55,477 bases of DNA from Betaproteobacteria bacterium (GTDB lineage Bacteria > Pseudomonadota > Gammaproteobacteria > Burkholderiales > Casimicrobiaceae). The stretch lies in the NCBI GenBank assembly GCA_016704895.1, contig JADIZG010000030.1, positions 1 to 55,477 on the forward strand, given 5' to 3'. Every line of letters begins with the position of its first letter. The stretch's first letter is position 1. The notes beneath the pieces are model-generated. The model searched no databases, was not told the origin of the DNA, and saw only the letters and a list, made by a program, of their open reading frames with translations. Positions 1-7,809 of this stretch are shown piece after piece. Made by a program: the position numbers and the translations under genes.

Positions 1-1062
1 GTCGTCGATCGCCGCGTAGTCGCGCGCGAGATCGACCGGCGCACGCGTGCGCGCCGACTCGTGCACCGCGAGCGTCGCCGCGAGCGTGCGCGTTCCGTCC
101 TCGCCCGAGACGAGCGGCGGCTCGCGCCCCTCGACCACCGCGCGCAGGTGCCGGATCTGCTCGACGTACGGGTCGCGGTCGAACGCCTTGACCGGTTCGG
201 AGGCGATCGGCTCGTTCCAGTTCGCGTGCGCGGCGTCGCGGTGCGTCCAGACGCGCAGCACCGGGAACTCGAGCGAGCCCGACGTGCCGACGAAGCGATA
301 CGCGCTCTCGCCGGCATACGGAAAGCTGGGGCTCTCGCCCAGCCCCTGCTCGATCGTCCACGGGCTCGCGGCGGCGTCGGAGAGCAGGATCGTGCCGAGC
401 GCGCCGTTCGCGAAACCGAGCATCGCGGCGGCGGTGTCCTCGACCTCGAAGCCACGGATCGCGCGGCTCGCGAGGCCTGTCACGGTCGAGAGCTCGCCCG
501 CGACGTAGCGCAGCATGTCGATCTCGTGGATCAGGTTGATCAGGATCGGGCCGCCGCCCGCCGTGCGCCGCCACGTCGCGTCGAAGTACGGATCGGGCTT
601 GCGCGCGGCCCACAGCAACGTCACGCCGACGAGCCTGCCCAGCCGCCCGCTCGCGACGATCCGGCGCGCTTCCTGCGCCTGCGCGTGGTGGCGGCGATGA
701 TGGCCGACGAGGATCCGGACGTCCGCGCGCTTCGCCTCGCGCAGGAGCTCGCACGCGAGCTCGACCGTGTCCGCGATCGGCTTCTCGACGAGCATGTGCA
801 CGCCCGCGCGCGCGCAGTCGATGCCCATCGGCACGTGCAGGCGGTTGGGCGTCGCGATCACCATCGCGTCGGGCTTCGCGGCGGAGAGGAGATCGCGATG
901 CGACGCGAAATACGGCACCGGCAGCGACTTCACGTACGGGTCGTCCGCCGGGAGCGTGTCGGCGACACCGCAAAGTTCCGCCTCCGGCGACGCCGCGATC
1001 GTCGCGATGTGACGGCGCCCGATCAGCCCCGCGCCGACGACGCCGATCCGCAGCCGCTTCAT
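1..1062 (-). CDS. Gfo/Idh/MocA-family oxidoreductase (3' end cut by window edge)
   Basis: The minus strand is open from an ATG at 1062 to base 1 (354 codons, no stop reached), so the C-terminus lies outside the window. The product starts MKRLRIGVVGAGLIGRRH, a Rossmann nucleotide-binding GxGxxG. About 95 residues in it has the EKPIA motif whose Lys is the usual catalytic/NAD-binding residue of this family. A mid-protein GGGPILINLIHEID segment matches the C-terminal substrate domain. Family members oxidise or reduce sugars and inositols with NAD(P). The substrate cannot be read from sequence, but sugar- and hydroxy-acid enzymes nearby (2-hydroxyacid dehydrogenase, D-erythronate dehydrogenase) make a sugar-derived substrate likely. 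Confidence 0.9.
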   Translation of the reverse strand, partial: MKRLRIGVVGAGLIGRRHIATIAASPEAELCGVADTLPADDPYVKSLPVPYFASHRDLLSAAKPDAMVIATPNRLHVPMGIDCARAGVHMLVEKPIADTVELACELLREAKRADVRILVGHHRRHHAQAQEARRIVASGRLGRLVGVTLLWAARKPDPYFDATWRRTAGGGPILINLIHEIDMLRYVAGELSTVTGLASRAIRGFEVEDTAAAMLGFANGALGTILLSDAAASPWTIEQGLGESPSFPYAGESAYRFVGTSGSLEFPVLRVWTHRDAAHANWNEPIASEPVKAFDRDPYVEQIRHLRAVVEGREPPLVSGEDGTRTLAATLAVHESARTRAPVDLARDYAAIDD

Positions 1063-1074
1063 GGCGTTCCCCCG

Positions 1075-1104
1075 ACCGGGGTCAGATTGTCCTCCGACCC
1101 CGGT
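1075..1104. repeat. GGGGTCAG-type inverted repeat between two oxidoreductase genes
   Basis: A perfect 9-bp inverted repeat (accggggtc at 1075-1083, gaccccggt at 1096-1104) with a 12-nt loop fills the 43-nt gap between two minus-strand genes. It contains GGGGTCAGA, the same end motif as the elements at 41.7-44.7 kb. It could act as a hairpin terminator or mRNA-stabilising stem after the 2-hydroxyacid dehydrogenase gene, but no T-run follows. Confidence 0.6.
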
Positions 1105-1105
1105 G

Positions 1106-2056
1106 TCATGCGAGCTCGGGGATGAGCGTGAGGAGCGGCCTGCCGGCGAACCACGCGTCGAGGTTCGCCTTGCAGAGGTCGCCCATCGCCTTGCGCGTCT
1201 CGTTCGTCGCGCTGCCGACGTGCGGAAGCAGCACGACGTTGTCCATCGCGAGGAGCGGCTTCGGCACGTGCGGCTCGTCGGCGAACACGTCGAGGCCCGC
1301 GCCGCCGATCGTGCCGTCCTGCAACGCCTGGACGAGCGCGGGCTCGTCGATGATCGAGCCGCGCGCGATGTTGACGATCGTGCCCTTCTTCCCGAGCGCC
1401 GAGAGCACGTCCGCGTTCACCAGGTGCTTCGTCGCCGGGCCTCCGGGACAGGCGACGATCAGGAAGTCGGACTCCGCCGCGAGCGCCTTCAGGTCCGGCA
1501 CGTACCGGTAGTGCACGCCGGGCTGCGCCTTGCGCCCGGTGTACGCGATCTTCATGCCCATCGCCTCGAGCCGCTGCCCGATCGCCTTGCCGATGCGCCC
1601 GAGGCCGAGGATGCCGGCCGTGCGCCCGCCGAGCTTCGTCGTGAGCTCGGGGCCCTTCTTCTCCCATTCGCCGCTGCGCACGAAGCGCTCGGCCTTCGCG
1701 AATCCGCGCCCGGTCATCAGCACGAGGCCGACCGCGACGTCGGCGACGTCGTCGGTGAGCACGTCGGGCGTGTTCGTGACCTTGAGGCCGCGCCTGCGGC
1801 AGTAGTCGACCGGCACGCCGTCGTAGCCGACGCCGAACACCGAGATGATCTCGAGCTTCGGCAGCTGGTCGAGGAGATCGGTCGGCGTCACCGTGCCGCC
1901 GCCCTGCACCAGCCCGCGGATCTTCTGCCCCTCCGCGGCAAGCAGGCCCGGCTTGTGGCTCGACTGGTAGTAGTCGTGGCAGCGGTAGTCCGCCCTGAGC
2001 GGGTCGTAGAGGAACGGCGGCAGCGGTGCGGTGACGATCACGTCCGGAGCGGGCAT
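1106..2056 (-). CDS. D-isomer-specific 2-hydroxyacid dehydrogenase (glyoxylate/hydroxypyruvate reductase type)
   Basis: A 316-residue protein, normal length for NAD(P)-dependent 2-hydroxyacid dehydrogenases that interconvert 2-oxoacids and D-2-hydroxyacids. Visible motifs are the dinucleotide loop GLGRIG (151-156) and the catalytic Arg in NIARGS (about R232), Glu in FADEPH (about E261) and His in LLPHVGSAT (about H279). FGVGYDGVPV near residue 74 is typical of the glyoxylate/hydroxypyruvate reductase branch. The reading frame is open further upstream, but MPAPDVIV is chosen because the sequence before it is low-complexity Arg/Ser text. It lies on the same strand as, and upstream of, the Gfo/Idh gene, 43 nt away, so the two may be co-transcribed. 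Confidence 0.92.
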   Translation of the reverse strand: MPAPDVIVTAPLPPFLYDPLRADYRCHDYYQSSHKPGLLAAEGQKIRGLVQGGGTVTPTDLLDQLPKLEIISVFGVGYDGVPVDYCRRRGLKVTNTPDVLTDDVADVAVGLVLMTGRGFAKAERFVRSGEWEKKGPELTTKLGGRTAGILGLGRIGKAIGQRLEAMGMKIAYTGRKAQPGVHYRYVPDLKALAAESDFLIVACPGGPATKHLVNADVLSALGKKGTIVNIARGSIIDEPALVQALQDGTIGGAGLDVFADEPHVPKPLLAMDNVVLLPHVGSATNETRKAMGDLCKANLDAWFAGRPLLTLIPELA

Positions 2057-2108
2057 CGGTGGTTTCCTCGTCGCAGTGCGTTGGCGGCTGTGCGTTGGTG
2101 GCGGGTCG

Positions 2109-2912
2109 TCATGCGCTCGTCGTGCGGACGCGCGCCCATTCCAGCAATCCGGCGATGAGCCCGGCGTCGCCGCCGGGCGTGAGACGCGCGTCGAGCCCGA
2201 GCGCGCGCACGCGATCGGCGATCCGCGGATGCGGGACGAACGCGGGGAGGCGCGCGAGCAACGCGCGCCCTTCGTCGCCCGCGGCACGCATCAGGTTGTC
2301 GGCGCCCTCGGACGACGTCAGCGTCAGCGCGTGCGCGCGGCCTTCGCGCAGCACGTCGACGATGCCGTGCGCGTCGCCCGCCGGCGCTGCGCGCCGGTAG
2401 CAGTCCACCGACTCGACCGTCGCGCCGCGCTGCGCGAGCACCTCGGCGAGCTGCTCGCGGCCGCCGCTGCCGCGGAAGATGATCACGCGCTTGCCTTGCA
2501 CGTCCGCGAGCTCCGGGAGCGCGAGGAGACCGTCGCTGTCGAAGCTCGTCGCCGGAATCCGCGCGTCCGGCACGCCGACGCCCGCGAGCGCCTCCGCAGT
2601 GCCGGGCCCCGGCGCGTACGCGGAGAGTCGCGCCGGCCAGCGGCCGACCGGCGGCGCGCCGTACTCGGCCGCGTTCGCCGAGATGAAGAACGCGAGGTCG
2701 TAGCGATCGAGCGTCGCGTGCACGCGCGCGAGCGGCGCGGGATCGTCCGGCGGCAGGATCACGATCGCCGGCCACGCGATCGGCGTCGCGCCGAGCGCCG
2801 CGAGCTTCTGCGCGAACGCGCCAGCCTGCCGTGCCGGCCGCGTCACGACGATGCCGAGGCCGGAAAGCGGCCCGCGCGCGGGTTCGCGCGGGGCCAGCGC
2901 ATGCACGTTCAT
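2109..2912 (-). CDS. hemD: uroporphyrinogen-III synthase
   Basis: A 267-residue HemD that cyclises and inverts ring D of hydroxymethylbilane to uroporphyrinogen III in heme/siroheme synthesis. The product has LSGLGIVVTRPARQAG near the N-terminus, the usual HemD opening, then the weakly conserved two-domain pattern with LTLTSSEGADNL near residue 195 and a final 'PHPRIADRVRALG' segment. The ATG at 2912 overlaps the true hemC stop as ATGA, so the two genes are translationally coupled. The sequence is also open upstream in frame with most of hemC, but only because hemC carries an indel; a fused HemCD protein is not expected. Confidence 0.9.
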   Translation of the reverse strand: MNVHALAPREPARGPLSGLGIVVTRPARQAGAFAQKLAALGATPIAWPAIVILPPDDPAPLARVHATLDRYDLAFFISANAAEYGAPPVGRWPARLSAYAPGPGTAEALAGVGVPDARIPATSFDSDGLLALPELADVQGKRVIIFRGSGGREQLAEVLAQRGATVESVDCYRRAAPAGDAHGIVDVLREGRAHALTLTSSEGADNLMRAAGDEGRALLARLPAFVPHPRIADRVRALGLDARLTPGGDAGLIAGLLEWARVRTTSA

Positions 2913-3824
2913 CCGGCCACGAGCCGCGCCGCGCCGCGCGCGAGGAAGTTGTCGGCGAGCGCGCGCCCCAGCGCCTCGGCGGCACCGGCGTCCTCGACCG
3001 CTTCGGCGAGATCGCGCGCTCGCCACGAGCCCGCGCAGCCACAGGCGATCGCCCATCCAGTCGCCGTGCGCGGCGAGCGGCGTGTGGCAGTTGCCGGAGA
3101 GCATGCGCGAGAACGCGCGCTCGGCCGTGGCCACGAGCGTCGTCGCGGTGTCGCCGAGAACGGCGAGCAGCTCGATGAGATCGTGGCGGTCGGCGCGGCA
3201 CTCGATCGCGAGCGCGCCCTGCCCGACCGCGGGCAGGCAGTCCTCCGGCGCGATCAGGTCGGCGATCCGGTCGCCGAAGCCCAGGCGCTTCAACCCGGCG
3301 GCCGCCAGGATGATCGCGTCGTACTGACCCTCGTCGAGCTTGCGCAACCGCGTGTTGACGTTGCCGCGCAGCGCCTTCACCTCGATCGCCGGGAAACGCT
3401 CGCGCAGCTGCGCCTCGCGCCGCAGGCTCGACGTGCCGACGACGGCGCCGTCGGGCAGGTCGGCGAGCCGCGCGTACCGATGGGAGACGAACGCATCGCG
3501 CGGATCCTCGCGCGCGGTCACCGCCGCCAGCGCGAAGCCGCTCGGCATCTCCATCGGCAGGTCCTTGAGCGAGTGCACGGCGAGGTCGGCACGACCCTCC
3601 GCCATCGCGACCTCGAGCTCCTTGATGAACAGGCCCTTGCCGCCGATGGCCGCCAGCGGGCGGTCCAGCACGCGGTCGCCCTGCGTGGTCATGCCGAGCA
3701 GGTCGACGTGGGTATGCGGATACAATCCCGCGAGCCGCGTGCGGACATGCTCGGCCTGCCAGAGCGCAAGCGCGGATTCGCGCGTCGCGATGACGAGCCG
3801 GCGCGGCGCCGAGGGGGAGGTCAT
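2909..3824 (-). CDS. hemC: porphobilinogen deaminase (hydroxymethylbilane synthase), frameshifted near C-terminus
   Basis: HemC polymerises four porphobilinogens to hydroxymethylbilane. The first ~268 residues are fully conserved: LVIATRESALALWQAE, GKGLFIKELE, HSLKDLP, TSSLRREAQL, LRGNVNTRL, and the dipyrromethane cofactor Cys in SGNCHTPLAAH (C246). After RGLVAS (about 3010-3030) the frame turns into Arg-rich noise. A different frame gives a normal HemC ending (ARDLAEAVEDAGAAEALG through ARGAARLVAG, then TGA), whose stop overlaps the hemD start. The span is 916 nt, not a multiple of three, so there is an indel with perhaps a few residues lost. A sequencing error is likelier than a real mutant because the gene is normally essential for heme. 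Confidence 0.88.
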
Positions 3825-3830
3825 CGAAGC

Positions 3831-4391
3831 GTGGAGACCGGAAGGAAGGTTCGCGCCGCGTCGCCTAGGCGCCGGACGCTGCGAGCGATTCTAGCACTCG
3901 CGGCGGCGGGTGCCGCCGGCGTCGGCCTCGCGCAGAACGGGACGCGCATCGACGCGCCCGCGCGCAGCCCGCGACGCCCCCGCACCCATGCGCTCCCCTC
4001 CGCGGCCGACCTCGCCGCCGACGGCGCGGCAAGTCGCGCGCGTCGCATTCCGATCCTCCTGTTCTTCGAACGCGAGGACTGTCCCTACTGCGAGCGCGCG
4101 CTGCGCGAGCACCTGGTGCCGATGAGCGCCGAGGCGCCGTGGCGGGACGACGCGCTGTTGCGGCAGATCGAGGCCGACCGCGCGGTGCCGGTCGTCGGCT
4201 TCGACGGGCGTCCGACGACGCACAGCGCGCTCGCCGCGCGCTACGGCGTGACCCTCACGCCGACGGTGCTCGTCGTCGACGGCACGGGCGCGCCGCTCGC
4301 GGAACCCGTGGTCGGGCTGCTCACCGCGGATTTCTACGGCGCGTACCTCGAGGAAGCGCTGCGCGCCGGACTTGCGAAGCTGCGGCGGTGA
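3831..4391 (+). CDS. secreted thioredoxin-fold protein with CPYC motif
   Basis: A 186-residue product from a GTG at 3831. The N-terminus (RRRTLRAILALAAAGAAG) resembles a signal peptide with an Arg-rich head, so a periplasmic location is likely. The thioredoxin core follows: LLFFEREDCPYC puts the redox Cys pair at about residues 84 and 87, and TLTPTVLVV carries the cis-Pro loop. It resembles SoxW/thioredoxin-like proteins that act as periplasmic thiol reductants or oxidoreductases; the partner is unknown. It is divergent from hemC with starts only 6 nt apart, so each promoter must sit inside the other gene. The GTG start is the least certain part. Confidence 0.72.
   Translation: METGRKVRAASPRRRTLRAILALAAAGAAGVGLAQNGTRIDAPARSPRRPRTHALPSAADLAADGAASRARRIPILLFFEREDCPYCERALREHLVPMSAEAPWRDDALLRQIEADRAVPVVGFDGRPTTHSALAARYGVTLTPTVLVVDGTGAPLAEPVVGLLTADFYGAYLEEALRAGLAKLRR
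3888..3893 (-). promoter_or_regulatory. candidate -10 box of the hemC promoter
   Basis: On the minus strand this reads TGCTAGAAT, an extended -10 (TGn-TAGAAT), 64 nt before the hemC ATG. No convincing -35 is seen, as is common with extended -10 promoters in GC-rich genomes. It lies within the signal-peptide coding part of the divergent thioredoxin-fold gene. Confidence 0.45.
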
Positions 4392-4444
4392 GCGCGCTCC
4401 ACCGAGGGTCCGCCGACCCCGCCTCGCGTCCGGCGCCACGCGTT

Positions 4445-4450
4445 CATAAT
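4445..4450 (+). promoter_or_regulatory. candidate -10 box for the D-erythronate dehydrogenase gene
   Basis: CATAAT on the plus strand 32 nt upstream of the ATG at 4482, in an otherwise very GC-rich gap. No clear -35 element and no clear Shine-Dalgarno sequence are visible. Confidence 0.3.
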
Positions 4451-4481
4451 GCCGCCCCTGGCGACTTCCCGGCCGGACCCC

Positions 4482-5454
4482 ATGCATCCTGATCACCGGC
4501 GGCGCCGGGTTCCTCGGGCGCAAGCTCGCCTCTGCGCTGCTCACCCGCGGCTCGCTCGCCGGCGCGGACGGCCGCGCGCGCGCGATCGAGCGGATCACGC
4601 TAGTCGACATCGCGTCGGCCGCCGACCTCGGCGACGAGCGCGTGACGAGCCTCGCCGGCGACCTGGGCGATCCGACGCTGCTCGACCGCGCCTTCAAGGG
4701 CGGCATCGACGGCGTCTTCCACCTGGCGGCGGTCGTCAGCGGCGAAGCCGAGGCGAACTTCGACCTGGGCTGGCGGGTGAACGTCGACGCGACGCGCGCG
4801 CTGCTCGAGCGCTGCCGCGCGCTGCCCGCGCCGCCGCGCGTCGCGTTCGCGAGCTCGGTCGCGGTGTTCGGCGGCGCGCTGCCCGAACGCGTGCCCGACG
4901 ACCAGGTGCTCACGCCGCAGTCGTCGTACGGCGCGCAGAAGGCGGTCTGCGAGCTGCTGGTGCACGACTACGCGCGCAAGGGATTCGTCGACGGCCGCAG
5001 CCTGCGGCTGCCGACGGTCACCGTCCGCCCCGGCAAGCCGAACAAGGCGGCGTCGTCGTTCGCGAGCGGCATCATCCGCGAGCCGCTTTCCGGCGTCGAG
5101 GCGGTCTGCCCGGTCGACGCGTCGACGCGCATGTGGCTCGTTTCGCCGCGAACGATCATCGGGAGCCTGATCGCCGGCTACGAGGCGCCCGCCTCCGCGT
5201 TTCCGCCGTCGCACAGCGTGAACGTCCCGGGCATCTCGGTCACGGTCCGCGAGATGGTCGACGCGTTGCGACGCGTTGCGGGAGACGCGGTCGCCGATCG
5301 CGTCGTGTTCCGGCACGATCCCGCGATCGACCGCATCGTGCGCACGTGGCCGCGCGACTTCGACGCGAAGGTCGGCCATGCGCTCGGCATGCGCACCGAC
5401 GCGGGCTTCGAGGCGATCGTGCGGCAGTACGTCGACCACGACATGCCGCGGTAG
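4482..5454 (+). CDS. denD: D-erythronate dehydrogenase (NAD-dependent epimerase family), frameshift right after start
   Basis: An about 323-residue extended SDR protein. The N-terminal ILITGGAGFLGRKLA is the NAD-binding glycine motif; VFHLAAVVSGEAE, FASSVAVFGG, SSYGAQK (catalytic Tyr-x3-Lys) and RLPTVTVRPGKPNKAASSFASGIIREPL match DenD. DenD oxidises D-erythronate to 2-keto-D-erythronate in tetronate catabolism. The conserved frame has no usable start: an in-frame TAA lies at 4447 and the first conserved codon is ATC at 4486. The ATG at 4482 is out of frame by the single C at 4485; removing that base, or adding two, gives a normal M-(R)-ILITGG start. This is probably a sequencing indel. An aldolase and an Ldh-type dehydrogenase that could continue such a pathway lie at 39.9-41.7 kb. 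Confidence 0.85.
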
Positions 5455-5475
5455 TCGCCGGCGCGCCTCGCCGCC

Positions 5476-6174
5476 ATGGTGCCCGACGACACCGGCCGCC
5501 GCATCGATCCGATCGCGATCGGCCAGGTCGTCGCGCGCAACCTGGTGCCCGTCGTCGGCATCCTCGCGCTCGACTGGTCGGCGTCGACCGTGCTGCTCCT
5601 GTACTTCGTCGACACGATGCTGTCGATCGGCGTGATCTTCGCCGGACTGATGTCGTGGCTCGGTCGCGGCAGCGTCGAGGACCGCTGGGCGTCGCGGCTC
5701 AACGCCGAGGTCGGCTACGTCGCGGGCGCCGCGTTCCTCGTCGCGTTCATCGCGGTGCCGCTGGGGATGCCGCTCGTGTTCGTGGGCGCCCTGGCGGGCT
5801 GGGACGACGTCAGGACCGTCTTCTCCGACCCGGCGCTGCAGGCGGGCGTCGCATGGCAGGCCGTCGCGGCGGTCTGGTCGTACGCGGGGCTGTGGCGCGA
5901 GCTGCACGTCCGCAGCCCGGAGGAGCTGCGCGTCAAGCGACGGTTCGCGCTCCTGTTCCTGCGCTGGGTCGTGATCCTGCTCGCCGTCTACTCGCCGATC
6001 GGGTGGCTCTTCGGCCGCTTCCTGCCGCACCTGCTCGTGGCGCTCTACGCGGGAGCGTCGATCGTCGTCGAGATCGCGCCGGACCGCTTCCTGCGAGCGA
6101 TGCCCGGCGGCGGGGAGGACGCGGATCCGTTGCCGGGCCCCGCAAAGGCACCGCAGAAGCGACGTCGCCGCTAG
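5476..6174 (+). CDS. integral membrane protein, DUF6498-like
   Basis: A 232-residue multi-pass membrane protein beginning 21 nt after denD. I see about five or six hydrophobic segments: roughly residues 17-35, 38-60, 78-105, 118-138, 152-175 and 180-200. They are followed by an acidic then basic cytoplasmic-looking tail (PQKRRRR). The opening NLVPVVGILALDWSASTVLLLYFVDTM segment resembles the DUF6498 family, for which I know no function. Its last 4 nt overlap the end of the convergent dusA gene. Confidence 0.65.
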   Translation: MVPDDTGRRIDPIAIGQVVARNLVPVVGILALDWSASTVLLLYFVDTMLSIGVIFAGLMSWLGRGSVEDRWASRLNAEVGYVAGAAFLVAFIAVPLGMPLVFVGALAGWDDVRTVFSDPALQAGVAWQAVAAVWSYAGLWRELHVRSPEELRVKRRFALLFLRWVVILLAVYSPIGWLFGRFLPHLLVALYAGASIVVEIAPDRFLRAMPGGGEDADPLPGPAKAPQKRRRR

Positions 6175-7166
6175 TCCGCGAGGGCGGGCTCGACCGTCGC
6201 CAGCGCCTCGCGCAGCAGCTCGGGCCCCGCGCCGTCCAGCCGCCGCGCGTCGGACAGGAGCTGACGGTAGCGGCGCCCGCCGCTGCAGCCGTGGTAGAGG
6301 CCGAGCATGTGCCGGGCGATCGAGCGCAGCGGCGTGCCGCGCGCGACCTGCGCCGCGACGTAGGGCAGCATCGCCTCGAGGACGGCAGCACGCGTGGGCG
6401 GGGGCATGTCGTCGCCGAACAGCCGCACGTCGACGTGCGCGAGGAAATACGGATCGTGATACGCGGTGCGGCCCAGCATCACGCCGTCCACCGCCCCGAG
6501 CTCGGCCTCGATCGTGCGCCAGTCGGCAAGCCCGCCGTTCAGCACGATCGTCGCGCGCGGGAAGTCGCGCTTCAGCCGGTGCACGACCTCGTAGCGCAGC
6601 GGCGGCACCTCCCGGTTCTCCTTCGGCGAGAGCCCCTTCAGCACCGCGTTGCGCGCGTGGACGATGAACACGTCGCAGCCCGCGTTGGCGAGCGTCCCGA
6701 CGAAGTCGCGCACGAAGCCGTAGTCCTGGTTCGCGTCGAGCCCGATGCGGTGCTTGACGGTGACCGGCACGCCGACCGCGTCGCGCATCGCGCGCACGCA
6801 GTCCGCGACGAGCGAAGGCTCCGCCATCAGGCACGCGCCGAAGCTGCCGGACTGCACCCGCTCGGACGGGCAGCCGCAGTTGAGGTTGATCTCGTCGTAA
6901 CCCCAGCGCTCGCCGAGCTTCGCCGCATGCGCGAGATCAGCGGGATCGCTGCCGCCCAGCTGCAGCGCGAGCGGCGCCTCCGTCGGGTCGAAGTCGAGGT
7001 GGCGCGGCACGTCGCCGTGCTTGAGCGCCGGCGCCGTGACCATCTCGGTGTAGAGGCGCGCGCGCTTCGAGAGCATCCGGTGGAAGACGCGGCAGTGCCG
7101 GTCGGTCCACTCCATCATCGGCGCGACGCAGAAGCGCCAGTCCGCGCCCGGTGCCGAGGTTCCCAT
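6171..7166 (-). CDS. dusA: tRNA-dihydrouridine(20/20a) synthase
   Basis: A 331-residue flavoenzyme that reduces uridine 20/20a in the tRNA D-loop with NADPH. Evidence: VAPMMEWTDRHCR near the N-terminus, TEMVTAPAL, PLALQLGGSDP, NLNCGCPSERVQSGSFGACLM (residues 94-114, with the catalytic Cys of the GCPS segment), VTVKHRIGLD, VHARNA and a C-terminal RHMLGLYHGCSGGRRYRQ that is typical of the DusA subfamily. The length matches the family. The ATG at 7166 has no Shine-Dalgarno; a TACAAT box ends 7 nt upstream, suggesting a leaderless mRNA. Confidence 0.96.
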   Translation of the reverse strand: MGTSAPGADWRFCVAPMMEWTDRHCRVFHRMLSKRARLYTEMVTAPALKHGDVPRHLDFDPTEAPLALQLGGSDPADLAHAAKLGERWGYDEINLNCGCPSERVQSGSFGACLMAEPSLVADCVRAMRDAVGVPVTVKHRIGLDANQDYGFVRDFVGTLANAGCDVFIVHARNAVLKGLSPKENREVPPLRYEVVHRLKRDFPRATIVLNGGLADWRTIEAELGAVDGVMLGRTAYHDPYFLAHVDVRLFGDDMPPPTRAAVLEAMLPYVAAQVARGTPLRSIARHMLGLYHGCSGGRRYRQLLSDARRLDGAGPELLREALATVEPALAD

Positions 7167-7173
7167 CGCTGCG

Positions 7174-7179
7174 ATTGTA
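7174..7179 (-). promoter_or_regulatory. candidate -10 box for dusA (leaderless promoter)
   Basis: TACAAT on the minus strand followed by 7 nt and then the dusA ATG. A transcript starting at the usual distance would begin at or next to the start codon, which agrees with the lack of a ribosome binding site. Confidence 0.45.
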
Positions 7180-7233
7180 CCGGCGCGTCCGCGCCCGACC
7201 GGCGCGAGCCGCCCGGCGAGACGTCGGTCCGCG

Positions 7234-7494
7234 TCAGCGCCGGAAGTCGCGCACGCTGGCCGTCTTCGCGATGTCCGCCTCGACCTGCGCGCGGCTGCGC
7301 TCGTAGACGAGCTCGCGTCCCATCACGCTGCCCGAGTACGCCTGGCCGGTGCGCGTGGGCAGCAGATCGCAGCGCACGCTGTGGACGCCGGCTCCTACGA
7401 CCACTTCGATCCGGTCGACACGCTTGCTGTACACGACGACCTGCAGCACCTGGCCGCTGGCGGTGGCGCGCACCTCGATCTTCTCCTCGACCAT
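7234..7494 (-). CDS. small conserved-looking protein of unknown function
   Basis: An 86-residue product with a good ribosome binding site (GGAGG, 5 nt before the ATG at 7494), which decides this start over a longer upstream extension. The sequence MVEEKIEVRATASGQVLQVVVYSKRVDRIEVVVG and a charged, helical end (RSRAQVEADIAKTASVRDFRR) suggest a small soluble alpha/beta protein. No signal peptide, membrane segment or known motif is visible. It lies 67 nt upstream of dusA on the same strand but appears to have its own context. I do not recognise the family. Confidence 0.6.
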   Translation of the reverse strand: MVEEKIEVRATASGQVLQVVVYSKRVDRIEVVVGAGVHSVRCDLLPTRTGQAYSGSVMGRELVYERSRAQVEADIAKTASVRDFRR

Positions 7495-7763
7495 CGATCC
7501 TCCGGTTCCACGCGGGGACTCCGCCCGGCCGGGCGGTCCCGAGGCATCGACTGTACCTTGCCGGCGTTCGCACCGGCGAACAGTCCGGCGAACAGCGATC
7601 GCGATCGGCGTCACCGACGACATCGGCCCTGCGCCGACCCGGGCGTCGCGGCAGGCTGCGGCTCGCGGCGACCGTGACGCCGTCCGCTCCCGATCGGCCT
7701 GGCCGGCCGCCGCCCTCGTCGCCACGTCCTCGGCCCGAGGCGTCGACGTCGGCGCGGCGAAAC
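7495..7763. other. intergenic stretch without a recognised gene
   Basis: Together with the hairpin that follows, about 315 nt separate the small unknown gene from the TrpB-like gene. The readable frames here are Arg/Pro/Ala-rich noise in all directions. The first few bases hold the ribosome binding site of the 86-residue gene; I see no other supported feature. Confidence 0.5.
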
Positions 7764-7795
7764 GCCGGCGGCAGTGGCGGTGCCACGCCGCCGGC
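7764..7795 (-). terminator. strong hairpin downstream of the TrpB-like gene
   Basis: An 8-bp stem (gccggcgg/ccgccggc) continues through a C-G pair and a bulged A into a 5-bp stem (gtggc/gccac) closed by a GGT loop. It lies 14 nt beyond the stop of the minus-strand TrpB-like gene. There is no T-run, so it may be a termination or mRNA 3'-end stabilising structure. Confidence 0.5.
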
Positions 7796-7809
7796 CCGCG
7801 TTCCGCGCG

